Made by a program: the position numbers and the translations under genes
In this document: piece by piece, positions 34,849 to 44,565 of the stretch
Layout: the number at the start of each line of letters is the position of its first letter
Numbering within the stretch: the first letter of the stretch is position 1
From: Streptomyces griseiscabiei
GTDB lineage: Bacteria > Actinomycetota > Actinomycetes > Streptomycetales > Streptomycetaceae
Reading direction: 5' to 3'
Length of the DNA stretch: 64,000 nucleotides
Assembly (NCBI RefSeq): GCF_020010925.1
Contig: NZ_JAGJBZ010000002.1
Location: 3,100,001-3,164,000, forward strand
The notes under the pieces: model-generated
What the model was told of the DNA's origin: nothing
Databases searched by the model: none
Seen by the model: the letters and a program-made list of their open reading frames with translations, nothing else

Positions 34849-37800
34849 ATGAGCAGCAGGACGACCGAGGCCACCGACCGGGCGCCGGGTGAGCAGGAGC
34901 TTCGGCAGCTGCTGGCCGGTCTGACCGCCGTACGGGACGGGGACTTCGGTACCCGACTGCCCTCCGACGGGGAGGGACTGCTCGGCGACATCGCCACCGT
35001 CTTCAACGGCATGGTGGACCAACTCTCGCTGTTCACCTCGGAAGTGACCCGGGTGGCGCGCGAGGTGGGCACCGAGGGCACGCTCGGCGGTCAGGCCGAG
35101 GTGCCGGGGGTCTCGGGCACCTGGGCCGACCTGACGGACTCGGTCAACGCCATGGCGGGCAATCTGACCACCCAGGTGCGGGACATCGCGCAGGTGGCGA
35201 CCGCGGTCGCCCGGGGTGATCTGTCGCAGAAGATCGACGTGCCCGCGCGGGGCGAGATCCTTCAGCTGAAGGAGACCGTCAACACGATGGTCGACCAGCT
35301 CTCCGCGTTCGCCGACGAGGTGACCCGGGTCGCCCGTGAGGTCGGCAGCGAGGGCCGGCTCGGCGGCCAGGCCCAGGTGCCCGGTGTCGGCGGCGTCTGG
35401 CGGGACCTGACCGATTCGGTCAACTTCATGGCGGGCAACCTCACCTCCCAGGTCCGCAATGTCGCCCAGGTGACCACGGCGGTGGCGCAGGGCGATCTCT
35501 CGCAGAAGATCACCGTGGACGCGCGGGGTGAGATTCTGGAGTTGAAGAACACGATCAACACGATGGTGGATCAGCTGTCGGGGTTCGCGGACGAGGTCAC
35601 CCGCGTCGCGCGCGAGGTCGGCACCGAGGGGCGGCTCGGCGGTCAGGCGGACGTGCAGGGGGTGAAGGGCACCTGGCGCGATCTCACCGACTCCGTGAAC
35701 TTCATGGCGGGCAACCTCACCGCGCAGGTCCGCAATGTCGCGCAGGTGGCCACGGCGGTGGCGCAGGGCGATCTCTCGCAGAAGATCACCGTGGACGCGC
35801 GGGGTGAGATTCTGGAGTTGAAGAACACGATCAACACGATGGTGGATCAGCTGTCGGGGTTCGCGGACGAGGTCACGCGCGTCGCGCGTGAGGTCGGCAC
35901 CGAGGGCAATCTCGGCGGACAGGCCATCGTCCGGGGCGCCTCGGGCACCTGGAAGGACCTCACGGACAACGTCAACGTGATGGCGTCCAACCTGACCGGC
36001 CAGGTCCGTTCGATCGCCCAGGTCGCCACGGCCGTCGCACGCGGCGATCTGTCCCAGAAGATCACCGTCGAGGCGAAGGGCGAGGTCGCGGCCCTCGCGG
36101 ACGTCATCAACACCATGGTCGACACGCTCTCCGCGTTCGCGGACGAGGTCACGCGGGTCGCCCGCGAGGTCGGCACCGAGGGGCGCCTCGGCGGCCAGGC
36201 CCATGTGCCGAACGTCGCGGGTACCTGGAAGGACCTCACCGACAACGTCAACTCGATGGCGAACAACCTCACCGGCCAGGTCCGCAACATCGCCCTGGTG
36301 ACGACGGCCGTGGCGGGCGGCGACCTGTCGAAGAAGATCGACGTGGACGCCCGCGGCGAGATCCTGGAACTGAAGACCACCATCAACACGATGGTCGACC
36401 AGCTGTCGTCGTTCGCTGCCGAGGTCACCCGCGTCGCCCGCGAGGTCGGCAGCGAGGGCCGGCTCGGCGGACAGGCCGAGGTCGAGGGCGTCGAGGGCAC
36501 CTGGAAGCGGCTCACGGAGAACGTCAACGAACTCGCCGGGAACCTCACCCGGCAGGTCCGCGCGATCGCCGAGGTGACCAGCGCCGTCGCCGAGGGCGAC
36601 CTGACGCGCTCCATCACCGTGGTCGCCTCCGGCGAGGTCGCCGAACTCAAGGACAACATCAACTCCATGGTGGAGTCCCTGCGGGAGACCACCCGCGCCA
36701 ACCAGGAACAGGACTGGCTGAAGACCAACCTCGCCCGGATCTCCGGCCTGATGCAGGGCCACCGCGAACTGCCCGTCGTCGCCGAACTCATCATGGACGA
36801 ACTCGCGCCGCTGGCCTCCGCGCAGTACGGCGCCTTCTACCTCGCCGAGGACACCGAGCGCGGACCCGAACTGCGGCTCGTGGGCTCGTACGGCTACCCC
36901 GACGACACCGACCGGCCGCATCGCATCCCCGTCGGCCGCTCCCTGGTCGGGCAGGCCGCGCGCAACCGCCGTCCCATCAGCGTGGAGGAGCTGCCGCCCG
37001 GCTATGTGACCATCTCCTCCGCTCTCGGACAGGCCGTGCCCAGCGCCCTGGTGGTGCTGCCCATCGTGGTCGAGGACCAGGTCCTCGGCGTCATCGAGCT
37101 GGGCTCCGTCACCCCGTTCACCCAGATCCACCAGGACTTCCTGACCCAGCTGATGCCGTCCATCGGCGTCAACCTCAACACCATCGTGGCCAACGCCCGC
37201 ACCGACGAACTGCTCGGCGAGTCCCAGCGGCTGACCGCCGAACTCCAGGCCCGGTCCGAGGAGTTGCAGGTCCAGCAGGACGAACTCCAGCGCTCCAACG
37301 CCGAACTGGAGGAGAAGGCGTCCCTGCTCGCCTCGCAGAACAGCGACATCGAGGCCAAGAACCTGGAGATCGAACAGGCCCGGCAGGAACTGGAGACCCG
37401 CGCCCAGCAGCTGGCGCTGGCGTCCAAGTACAAGTCGGAGTTCCTGGCCAACATGAGCCATGAACTGCGCACCCCGCTCAACAGCCTGCTGATCCTCGCC
37501 CAGTTGCTCGCCCAGAACCCCTCGCGCAACCTCACGCCCAAACAGGTCGAGTACGCGGGCATCATCCACTCGGCCGGCTCGGACCTGCTGCAGCTGATCA
37601 ACGACATCCTCGACCTGTCGAAGGTCGAGGCGGGCAAGATGGACGTCACCCCCGAACGGGTCCCGCTGCGCAAGCTCCTGGAGTACGTCGAGGCCACGTT
37701 CCGGCCGATGACGACCCAGAAGAGCCTGGACTTCACGGTCGCCACCGCCCCCGGCACCCCCGCAGACCTGCTCACCGACGACTCCCGGCTGCGGCAGATC

Positions 37801-39117
37801 CTGCGCAACCTGCTGTCGAACGCGGTGAAGTTCACCGAGGAGGGCGGCGTCGCCCTGCGCATCGAACCCGCCGCCGACCGGGAGGTGCCCACCGGCGTCC
37901 TGCGCGGCGGTCCCGTCGTGGCCTTCCGGGTGAAGGACACCGGCATCGGCATCCCCCAGCAGCAACTGGAGACGATCTTCGGGGCCTTCCAGCAGGCGGA
38001 CGGCACCACCAGCCGCAAGTACGGCGGCACCGGCCTCGGCCTGTCCATCACCCGGGAGATCGCCCATCTCCTCGGCGGCGCCGTCACCGTCGACAGCACA
38101 CCCGGCCAGGGGAGCACCTTCACCCTCTATCTCCCCGTGGCCCGCGCCGACTTCGAGGATCTGCTCGACGGCGACGGCAGGCCGGCGGAGCACCCGCAGA
38201 CCGGCGGCCGTGAACTCACCTCGGCCGCACGGCCGGACACGGCCTCCCCCGCCGTGCCCGAGCAGCGCAGGCGCCGGCTGCTCGTGGTCGAGGACCGCCC
38301 GCGCGGACTGCTGACCCTCGTCGCCGAACGCGCGGTCGCCGACCTCGCGTCCGACGGCGACCCGCTCGGGGCCATCGACATCATCACGGCGATCGGAGCA
38401 CAGGAAGCGGCGAGCAACCTGGCCGCCGAACCCTGCCACTGCGTCGTCCTCGAACTCGGCATGCCCGACGACGAGGGCGCACGCCTCCTGGAGGCCATGG
38501 AGGGCGACTCCGCGCTGGCCAGCGTGCCCGTGCTGGTGCACACCGGCCACCGCGTGGACCTGGCGCACGAGCGGACGCTGCGCTCCCGGGCGGACGGCCG
38601 CCCGCTGGACTTCCTGTCCAGCCTCGACGAACTGCGCGAACGGATCACCCTGCACCTGTCCGCCGAGGAGCCGGGCGACGTGCTGTCCCTGGTCCGCGCC
38701 GAGGAGGCCCAGCGCCCGGCCGCGCAGATCGTCGACGGCGCCTTCGCCGGCCGCAAGGTGCTCGTGGTCGACGACGACGCGCGCAACCTCTTCGCCCTCA
38801 GCGGCATGCTGGAACTCCACGGCTTCCACGTCCTGCACGCCGAGAACGGCCGCAAGGGCATCGAGATGCTCCTCGCCCACCCGGACATCGCCCTGGTCCT
38901 GATGGACGTGATGATGCCGGAGATGGACGGCTACACCGCCACCGCCGAGATCCGCGCGATGCCCCAGTACGCCGAGCTGCCCATCATCGCCGTCACCGCG
39001 AAGGCCATGCCCGGCGACCAGGAGAAGAGCCTCGCGTCCGGCGCCAACGACTACGTCACCAAGCCGGTCGACACCAACGACCTGATCGGCCGCGTCCGGC
39101 GCTGGCTCTCGGCATGA
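34849..39117 (+). CDS. Cytosolic poly-HAMP hybrid histidine kinase
   Basis: A 1422-residue protein without membrane segments. Six 92-residue HAMP-type repeats (about 20-600), each with [15 protein letters not shown] and G-TW-DLTD blocks, precede a GAF domain (about 640-785), a coiled coil (790-865), HisKA with phosphoacceptor His871 ([10 protein letters not shown]), HATPase_c (N-box near 985, [15 protein letters not shown]) and two receivers. Receiver 1 (about 1140-1270) is degenerate: Glu stands where the phospho-Asp should be ([10 protein letters not shown]). Receiver 2 (about 1300-1420) is intact ([16 protein letters not shown]). It resembles fungal group III kinases and their bacterial relatives. 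The stop overlaps the ANTAR-SpoIIE gene (ATGA). Confidence 0.92.
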   Translation: MSSRTTEATDRAPGEQELRQLLAGLTAVRDGDFGTRLPSDGEGLLGDIATVFNGMVDQLSLFTSEVTRVAREVGTEGTLGGQAEVPGVSGTWADLTDSVNAMAGNLTTQVRDIAQVATAVARGDLSQKIDVPARGEILQLKETVNTMVDQLSAFADEVTRVAREVGSEGRLGGQAQVPGVGGVWRDLTDSVNFMAGNLTSQVRNVAQVTTAVAQGDLSQKITVDARGEILELKNTINTMVDQLSGFADEVTRVAREVGTEGRLGGQADVQGVKGTWRDLTDSVNFMAGNLTAQVRNVAQVATAVAQGDLSQKITVDARGEILELKNTINTMVDQLSGFADEVTRVAREVGTEGNLGGQAIVRGASGTWKDLTDNVNVMASNLTGQVRSIAQVATAVARGDLSQKITVEAKGEVAALADVINTMVDTLSAFADEVTRVAREVGTEGRLGGQAHVPNVAGTWKDLTDNVNSMANNLTGQVRNIALVTTAVAGGDLSKKIDVDARGEILELKTTINTMVDQLSSFAAEVTRVAREVGSEGRLGGQAEVEGVEGTWKRLTENVNELAGNLTRQVRAIAEVTSAVAEGDLTRSITVVASGEVAELKDNINSMVESLRETTRANQEQDWLKTNLARISGLMQGHRELPVVAELIMDELAPLASAQYGAFYLAEDTERGPELRLVGSYGYPDDTDRPHRIPVGRSLVGQAARNRRPISVEELPPGYVTISSALGQAVPSALVVLPIVVEDQVLGVIELGSVTPFTQIHQDFLTQLMPSIGVNLNTIVANARTDELLGESQRLTAELQARSEELQVQQDELQRSNAELEEKASLLASQNSDIEAKNLEIEQARQELETRAQQLALASKYKSEFLANMSHELRTPLNSLLILAQLLAQNPSRNLTPKQVEYAGIIHSAGSDLLQLINDILDLSKVEAGKMDVTPERVPLRKLLEYVEATFRPMTTQKSLDFTVATAPGTPADLLTDDSRLRQILRNLLSNAVKFTEEGGVALRIEPAADREVPTGVLRGGPVVAFRVKDTGIGIPQQQLETIFGAFQQADGTTSRKYGGTGLGLSITREIAHLLGGAVTVDSTPGQGSTFTLYLPVARADFEDLLDGDGRPAEHPQTGGRELTSAARPDTASPAVPEQRRRRLLVVEDRPRGLLTLVAERAVADLASDGDPLGAIDIITAIGAQEAASNLAAEPCHCVVLELGMPDDEGARLLEAMEGDSALASVPVLVHTGHRVDLAHERTLRSRADGRPLDFLSSLDELRERITLHLSAEEPGDVLSLVRAEEAQRPAAQIVDGAFAGRKVLVVDDDARNLFALSGMLELHGFHVLHAENGRKGIEMLLAHPDIALVLMDVMMPEMDGYTATAEIRAMPQYAELPIIAVTAKAMPGDQEKSLASGANDYVTKPVDTNDLIGRVRRWLSA
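35474..35600 (+). repeat. 127-bp exact repeat, copy 1 (HAMP array)
   Basis: Identical base for base to 35750-35876, offset 276 bp (one 92-codon unit). It includes codons unusual here (ATT, TTG), which are shared by both copies. Neighbouring repeats are far more diverged at synonymous sites, so recent duplication or gene conversion is indicated. Confidence 0.9.
35750..35876 (+). repeat. 127-bp exact repeat, copy 2 (HAMP array)
   Basis: Second copy of the identical segment at 35474-35600. Divergence resumes immediately at 35877 (G in place of C). Confidence 0.9.
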
Positions 39118-41492
39118 CGGGCCGTCACACCACGCAGAGCACGGGCCCTTCCGCCGTCGGCCGGCTCGCGGCGACCGTCGAACGGCTGCGCCGCGAGGTG
39201 CAGGCGGCCCAGGCGGAGGCGGACGGACGCGCCCTGATCGAACTGGCCAAGGGCATCCTCGTCGAGCGGCTCGGCTGCGGGCCCGCCCAGGCGGCCCGCC
39301 AGCTCGCCGAACTGACCGAGCAGGCGGGCGCGACACCCCTGGAGTTCGCCGTCGAGGTCATCAACCAGGCCGCCCGCGACCGGCTCTCCGAGGTCACCAC
39401 CGCCTTCCTCAACCTCACCGCGGCCCGCGCCGACACCGGCGACCCGTCACCGGGGAGCGACTCCCCGGCCGTACGGCTGCGGACCGCCGAGAGCGCCGCG
39501 CTGGCCGCGCACGACGCCCAGTCCGTCGCCGACTCCCTGCTGGAACACGCCCTGACGCCGCTGGGCGCGGAGGCCGTGGCCATCTGGGCGCTCGGCGCCG
39601 ACGGCTCCCTCACCCTGGCCGGCAGCGCCGGATTCTCCACGGCGGAGGCGGCCCGCTGGCGGTATGTGCCGCCGGGCGTGGTGACGGTGGCCCGTCATGG
39701 CCTCGGTGAGCGCACGGGCCGCTGGATCGGCTGCCTGTCGGAGACCGGTCTGCCCTCCATCGGCCGGCACCACCACCCCGACGGCGGCCGGGTCGCCGTA
39801 CCCGCGGGCACCGGCGGCCGGATCCACGGCGTTCTGGAGATCGTCTGGCCCGTACCGCTGGAGGCCCAGCCCCCGCAGATCGTCCGCCAGATAGAGGCGC
39901 TGGCCGAGCTGTGCGCGCACACGCTGGAGACCTGTGCCCCGCACCACGCCGACGGGGACGGGCGGCCCGGCGTCCTGCCGGACGTCGCCGAGCTGATCGA
40001 TCTGGCCGACGGTCTGCGCGACCCCGCGCTGGTGCTGGTCCCGCACCTGGACTCCGCCGGGGACCTCGTCGACTTCCGTATCCACCACGTCAACAGCCGC
40101 TTTCTGGACCCGGCCGGACGGCCGCGCGGCGTCGTCAACGGGGCGCTGCTCCTGGAGACGTACCCGATGGCCGCGGGCGAGAGCGAACTGTTCGAGCAGA
40201 TCGAACGCGTCTACGCCACGGGGGAGGCGTTCCGGGCCCGCCGGATGCGACTCACCTCCCTCGTGGAGGACGTCCCGCTGGCCGCTGTCGCCGACATCAA
40301 CATCAGCCGGCACGGCGGCAGCGTCCTGCTGATCTGGCGGATAGAGGACGAGACCGCCCGGCTCGCGAGCCTGCTCCAGCACGCGCAGCGCCTCGGCCGT
40401 ATCGGCGGATTCGAGGAGAACCTCGTCACCGGCGAGATCACCTGGAACGGCCAGCTCTACAGCCTGTACGGCAAGCCCGCCGTCAGCGGCCCGGTCCCGC
40501 TGGAGGATCTGCCCGCCCACGCCCACCCCGACGACGCCGTCGCCATCGGCAGGTTCCTGCGCACCCTGCTGCACCACCGCCGCCCCGCGTCCGAGGCCTT
40601 CCGGCTCCAGCGGCCCGACGGAGTGACCCGGCACATCCGCGTGGTCGCCGAGCCGGTCCTCGACTCCGACGGCAGGCTGTCCGCCGTCCGGGGCGCCTAC
40701 CAGGACATCTCCGCCCATCACTGGACCGAGGTCGCCCTCGCCGCCACCCGCGACCAGCTCGCCCACTCCGAGCAGCAGGCCAGCGAACGCGACCGGCTCA
40801 CCCTGCAGCTCCAGCACGCGATCATGCCCCCGGCGCAGGCCCCGCTGGAGGCCCCCGGGCTGCGGGTGGCCGTGCGCTACCGGCCCGCGGAGACCCAGCA
40901 CCTGGTGGGCGGCGACTGGTACGACGCGGTGGTGCTGCCGTCCGGGCTGGTGCTGCTGTGCGTGGGGGACGTCGCCGGACACGGCATCGAGGCGGCCACC
41001 AGCATGGTCGTCCTGCGCAACGCGTTGCGCGGGCTCGCGGTGACCGGCGCCGGTCCGGGACAACTGCTGTCCTGGCTCAACATGGTGGCCCACCACCTCA
41101 CCGGCTCCGTCACCGCGACGGCCGTCTGCGGTCTGTACGACCCCGCCCGGCACACCCTGCGCTGGGCGCGGGCCGGCCATCTGCCGCCCGTCCTGGTGCG
41201 CGTCGGCGAGGCGACCTCGCTCCCCCTGATCAAGGGCCTGCTGCTGGGCGCCCTGCCCGAGGCGACGTACGAGGAACACGAACTCCAGCTGGCCGTCGAC
41301 GACACCCTCCTGATGTACACCGACGGCCTCATCGAACGCCGCGACCGCTCCATGGAGGAGTCACTCGCCCAGCTCCTCACCGCCGCCCGCACCGTCCCGC
41401 CCACCCTCGACCAGCAACTGGACCGCCTCCTCACCCACAGCAGATCCGACACGGACGACGACACGTGTCTGGTGGGGGTGCGGGTGGCTTAA
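39114..41492 (+). CDS. ANTAR-GAF-PAS-SpoIIE phosphatase
   Basis: A 792-residue cytosolic signalling protein, ATG on the kinase stop codon. The N-terminus is ANTAR-like (ALIELAKGILVERLGCGPAQAARQLAEL, about 40-95), then a GAF domain (130-270), a PAS fold (GEITWNGQLYSLYGKPA, about 430-540), and a PP2C/SpoIIE phosphatase (570-790) with metal motifs VGGDWYDAVV, VGDVAGHGIEAA and MYTDGLIERRD. It likely dephosphorylates an anti-sigma antagonist in a partner switch. Coupling with the hybrid kinase makes a kinase-to-phosphatase relay plausible. An RNA-binding role for the ANTAR segment is known for the family but unproven here. Confidence 0.88.
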   Translation: MTGRHTTQSTGPSAVGRLAATVERLRREVQAAQAEADGRALIELAKGILVERLGCGPAQAARQLAELTEQAGATPLEFAVEVINQAARDRLSEVTTAFLNLTAARADTGDPSPGSDSPAVRLRTAESAALAAHDAQSVADSLLEHALTPLGAEAVAIWALGADGSLTLAGSAGFSTAEAARWRYVPPGVVTVARHGLGERTGRWIGCLSETGLPSIGRHHHPDGGRVAVPAGTGGRIHGVLEIVWPVPLEAQPPQIVRQIEALAELCAHTLETCAPHHADGDGRPGVLPDVAELIDLADGLRDPALVLVPHLDSAGDLVDFRIHHVNSRFLDPAGRPRGVVNGALLLETYPMAAGESELFEQIERVYATGEAFRARRMRLTSLVEDVPLAAVADINISRHGGSVLLIWRIEDETARLASLLQHAQRLGRIGGFEENLVTGEITWNGQLYSLYGKPAVSGPVPLEDLPAHAHPDDAVAIGRFLRTLLHHRRPASEAFRLQRPDGVTRHIRVVAEPVLDSDGRLSAVRGAYQDISAHHWTEVALAATRDQLAHSEQQASERDRLTLQLQHAIMPPAQAPLEAPGLRVAVRYRPAETQHLVGGDWYDAVVLPSGLVLLCVGDVAGHGIEAATSMVVLRNALRGLAVTGAGPGQLLSWLNMVAHHLTGSVTATAVCGLYDPARHTLRWARAGHLPPVLVRVGEATSLPLIKGLLLGALPEATYEEHELQLAVDDTLLMYTDGLIERRDRSMEESLAQLLTAARTVPPTLDQQLDRLLTHSRSDTDDDTCLVGVRVA

Positions 41493-41536
41493 TACTCCGG
41501 GAGTGAGCCTGTGGGTCGAGCAGAGGAGCAGGGCGC

Positions 41537-42658
41537 ATGAGCCATCGCCTGAAGGCGATCACCCGAGAGGAGCATCTGGCCTTCGTCTCGGCCCGGCCCT
41601 CGGTGAGCCATATGCAGATCCCCGCATGGGGAGAGGTGAAGCCGGACTGGCGGGCGGAGAGCCTCGGCTGGTTCGACGAGGACGACCGCCTCGTCGGCGC
41701 GGCGCTGGTCCTGCTGCGGCCACTGCCGAAGCTGAAGCGGTATCTCGCCTATCTGCCCGAGGGCCCGGTCATCGACTGGACCGACCCCGACATCGAGCGA
41801 TGGCTCCGGCCGATGCTCGCGTATCTGAAAGCGCGGGGCGCGTTCTCGGTGAAGATGGGGCCACCCGTGGTCACCCGCCGCTGGAGCGCCGAGGCGGTCA
41901 AGGCCGCGATCGCCGATCCGCGGGCCAGGAAGCTGCGCGAGGTGGAGGCCACCGAGACCGAGCCGTGGGCCCTCGAACTCGCCGACCGGCTGCGTCGGTC
42001 GGGCTGGCAGCGGACCGAGCCCGGTGGTGAGGACGGCTTCGCCGCGGGCCAGCCGCGCCATGTGTTCCAGGTGTCCTTCGCCGGGCGGACCCTGGAGGAG
42101 ATCCACCGGGATCTCAACCAGCAGTGGCGGCGCAACGTCAAGAAGGCGGAGAAGGCCGGCGTCAAAGTGGTCCAGGGCGGCTACGACGATCTGCCCGCCT
42201 TCCACGAGATCTACGTCGAGACCGCCGAACGGGATCGGTTCGTCCCACGCCCCCTGGCCTACTTCCAGCGCATGTGGACCGCGCTGCGCGCCGAGGACGA
42301 GGACCGGATGCGTCTCTACCTCGCCCATCACGAGGGCGAGGTGCTCGCCGCCGCCACGATGCTCACCGTCGGCGAGCACGTCTGGTACTCGTACGGCGCC
42401 TCGACCAGCCGTAGGCGCGAGGTCCAGCCGAACAACGCCATCCAGTGGCGGATGATGTCCGACGCCCATGAACTCGGGGCGGGCGTCTACGACTTCCGGG
42501 GCATCACCGACACCCTGGAGGAGGACAACCACCTGCTGGGACTGCTCCGGTTCAAGGTCGGCACCGGCGGCCGGGCGGTGGAGTACCTCGGCGAGTGGGA
42601 CTACCCGCTCAACAAGGTGCTGCACCGGGCCCTCGGCCTCTATGTGTCCCGCCGCTGA
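41537..42658 (+). CDS. femX: FemX/FemAB-type peptidyltransferase (peptidoglycan interpeptide bridge)
   Basis: A 373-residue cytoplasmic enzyme with two GNAT-like domains. Early block FVSARPSVSHMQIPAWGEVK, then LRPLPKLKRYLAYLPEGPVIDW. FEM-specific RDLNQQWRRNVKKAEKAGVKV leads into the second domain, and YSYGASTSRRREVQPNNAIQWRMM and DFRGITD mark the tRNA/lipid-binding part. Family members add the first amino acid (glycine in Streptomyces) to lipid II from charged tRNA. The ribosome-binding site AGAGGAG precedes the ATG. It sits 44 bp after the SpoIIE gene. Confidence 0.87.
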   Translation: MSHRLKAITREEHLAFVSARPSVSHMQIPAWGEVKPDWRAESLGWFDEDDRLVGAALVLLRPLPKLKRYLAYLPEGPVIDWTDPDIERWLRPMLAYLKARGAFSVKMGPPVVTRRWSAEAVKAAIADPRARKLREVEATETEPWALELADRLRRSGWQRTEPGGEDGFAAGQPRHVFQVSFAGRTLEEIHRDLNQQWRRNVKKAEKAGVKVVQGGYDDLPAFHEIYVETAERDRFVPRPLAYFQRMWTALRAEDEDRMRLYLAHHEGEVLAAATMLTVGEHVWYSYGASTSRRREVQPNNAIQWRMMSDAHELGAGVYDFRGITDTLEEDNHLLGLLRFKVGTGGRAVEYLGEWDYPLNKVLHRALGLYVSRR

Positions 42659-42754
42659 GACCGCACCGCCTCATACACGTCTGCGAACGCGGGTCGCGGG
42701 CACACGAGGGGTACGAGGTGTCGAACGGGATCGGACGACAGGACGGGGAAGTCG

Positions 42755-43171
42755 GTGGCGATCAAGGCGATGGGCTGGGCGCATTCGTTTCCCGTGGCGG
42801 GCGGGATCAGTGCCGGGCGGCGGTGGACGCGGCGGCAGCTGGAGTCCCTTCCGTGGACCGCGGCCGAGCCCCAGACGGTGGACGCCGTCGTGCTGGCGGT
42901 GTCCGAACTGCTCACCAACGCGCATGTGCACGCGCACAGCGACGCGCGTCTCATCCTCACCTGGGACGGCGACTGCCTGCATGTGAGCGTCCACGACGAG
43001 GACCCGACCATGCCGCGTCAGCGCCATCCGCAGCCGGGCGAGGTCTCCGGTCGTGGGGTGGGCATCGTACGGATGCTCGCCGACGAGCTGGAGATGAAGG
43101 GGCAGCGGCACGGCAAGACGGTGTCGGCGTGCTTCCGTCCGGCCGGCACCGAACGACCGGACGGCGATTGA
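42755..43171 (+). CDS. HATPase-domain regulator (RsbW/anti-sigma type)
   Basis: A 138-residue ATP-binding protein. VVLAVSELLTNAHVHAHSDARLIL is the N-box (Asn at about residue 51), HDEDPTMP the G1 box (normally D-x-G-x-x), and VSGRGVGIVRMLADELEM the G2 box. Such single-domain GHKL proteins phosphorylate STAS antagonists or sequester sigma factors. A GTG start is used; an ATG 15 bp downstream is the alternative. It precedes a STAS gene in the same orientation, with a 63-bp gap. Confidence 0.8.
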   Translation: MAIKAMGWAHSFPVAGGISAGRRWTRRQLESLPWTAAEPQTVDAVVLAVSELLTNAHVHAHSDARLILTWDGDCLHVSVHDEDPTMPRQRHPQPGEVSGRGVGIVRMLADELEMKGQRHGKTVSACFRPAGTERPDGD

Positions 43172-43234
43172 GCGTTGCCGCAGGGGCGGACGCTACGATG
43201 ACGCCCGGTGGCGGGTGAGACGGGGGAGGGGACC

Positions 43235-43588
43235 GTGGATGTCTCCCACGGCACGGGGCGGACGGCCGCGGCGCGCGGCGGTGCGGTGCTGGAGGTCCTT
43301 GCCCTGTCCGGGCGCCCCGGGATCCGTGCCACCGGAGAGATCAACGTGATCACCCGCTCCCGCTGGGAACGCGGCCTTGCGGAGCTGGCCGACGCCCACA
43401 CGGACGTCTCCTTCGTGGAGTTGTCCGATGTACGGTCCATCGACGTGGGCGGCGCGGCGGCGCTGGCGGTCACCGCCCAGCACCTGGGCACCGGCCGTAT
43501 CGTGGTGGACCGTCCGCCGCCGGAACTGCCGCGCATCCTGGGCCTGTTCTGGCCCGGCCTGACGACGATCGAGGTGGCGGGGCGATGA
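43235..43588 (+). CDS. STAS-domain protein lacking the usual phosphoserine
   Basis: A 117-residue protein. GTG at 43235 follows a GGGGGAGGGG ribosome-binding site; an in-frame GTG at 43208 lacks one. GIRATGEINVITRSRWERGLAEL and VSFVELSDVRSIDVGGAAALAVTA align with anti-sigma antagonist STAS domains. The conserved D-S-S/T-G, phosphorylated in SpoIIAA, reads D-V-G-G. Control by Ser phosphorylation therefore looks lost. The end overlaps the MEDS gene (ATGA). Confidence 0.8.
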   Translation: MDVSHGTGRTAAARGGAVLEVLALSGRPGIRATGEINVITRSRWERGLAELADAHTDVSFVELSDVRSIDVGGAAALAVTAQHLGTGRIVVDRPPPELPRILGLFWPGLTTIEVAGR

Positions 43589-44514
43589 GGACGGCCGGCG
43601 GAGGTGAACCCTTCGCGCACCCCGCCCTGTTCTACCGGGGCGACGAGCAGTACACGGCCGGCACGGTCCCGTTCCTCGCGGAAGGGCTGGCCGCCGGCGA
43701 GGCCGTCGCGGTCGCGGTCCCCGGCCCCCGGCTCGCACTGATCGAGTCGGCGCTGGGAGCGGACGCCGCCGGAGTCGAGTTCCTCGACATGACCCGGGCC
43801 GGCCGCAACCCGGGGCGGATCATCCCCGGTGTGCTGCGGGCCTTCGCCGACGCCCATCCGGCCGAGCGCGTGAGGATCATCGGGGAACCGATCTGGGCCG
43901 GCCGTTCGGCCGCCGAGTATCCGGCGTGCGTCCAGCACGAGGCCCTCATCAACGCGGCCTTCCAGGGCCGGGAGGCGACGATCCTGTGCCCCTACGACGC
44001 GGACGGCCTGGCGCCGGAGGTGCTCGCCGACGCCCATGCCACGCACCCCGTCGTCATCGACACCGGCGTCGAGCGGGCCAGCGACGCCTACGATCCCGGG
44101 CACGTCGTCGCCCGCTACAACCAGCCCCTCGCGCACCCGCCCGGAGCCGCGTCCCTGCCGTTCGACGCGCAGGCGCTGCCGGGCGCCCGCGCGTTCGCGG
44201 TGCGGGAGGCCGGGCGGCTCGGGATCGCCGGGGACCGGGTGCAGGACCTGACGCTGGCGGTCGCGGAACTGACCACCAACAGCGTGGTGCACGGCGGTGG
44301 TTCGGGCACGCTGCGGATCTGGGCCGAGGGCGGGCAGATCGTCTGCGAGGTCCACGACCGGGGCCGGCTGACCGACCCGCTGGCCGGCCGTCGGCCACCG
44401 GCCCGCGACCAGCTGGGCGGACGCGGGCTGCTGCTCGTCCACTACGTCACCGACCTCGTACGCCTCCACACGGCCGAGGACGGCACCACGGTCCGCTTCT
44501 ACCTTCCCCTCTGA
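43585..44514 (+). CDS. MEDS sensor domain - HATPase fusion (anti-sigma type regulator)
   Basis: A 309-residue protein. The N-terminal 170 residues match the MEDS (DcmR-type) sensory domain: HPALFYRGDEQYTAGTVPFLAEGLAAGEAVAVAVPG, and IIGEPIWAGRSAAEYPACVQHEALIN. The C-terminal GHKL ATPase has LTLAVAELTTNSVVHGGGSG (N-box), VHDRGRLTDP (G1) and GGRGLLLVHYVTD (G2). Translational coupling to the STAS protein suggests one partner-switching module. No sigma gene is adjacent. Confidence 0.86.
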   Translation: MRTAGGGEPFAHPALFYRGDEQYTAGTVPFLAEGLAAGEAVAVAVPGPRLALIESALGADAAGVEFLDMTRAGRNPGRIIPGVLRAFADAHPAERVRIIGEPIWAGRSAAEYPACVQHEALINAAFQGREATILCPYDADGLAPEVLADAHATHPVVIDTGVERASDAYDPGHVVARYNQPLAHPPGAASLPFDAQALPGARAFAVREAGRLGIAGDRVQDLTLAVAELTTNSVVHGGGSGTLRIWAEGGQIVCEVHDRGRLTDPLAGRRPPARDQLGGRGLLLVHYVTDLVRLHTAEDGTTVRFYLPL

Positions 44515-44521
44515 CCACCCC

Positions 44522-44565
44522 ACGGCCCGGGCCCCCGGCCCGCACCGCCCGTGCTCCGGGGCCGT
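44522..44565. terminator. Hairpin between convergent genes
   Basis: ACGGCCC (44522-44528) pairs with GGGCCGT (44559-44565). The enclosed sequence is strongly self-complementary (GGGCCCCCGG). It can serve the MEDS gene (plus) and the GntR gene (minus). Confidence 0.5.

Noticed and set aside
35080..36600. Regular 276-bp repeats that could look like a repeat array or CRISPR
   Set aside because: They are in-frame 92-codon HAMP-type units of one protein, with no short spacers.
34783..39336. Very long minus-strand open frame (over 1500 codons) opposite the hybrid kinase
   Set aside because: It mirrors the codon bias of the plus-strand gene, its product is a Gly/Val/Asp/Leu low-complexity repeat, and the plus-strand protein has clear domains.
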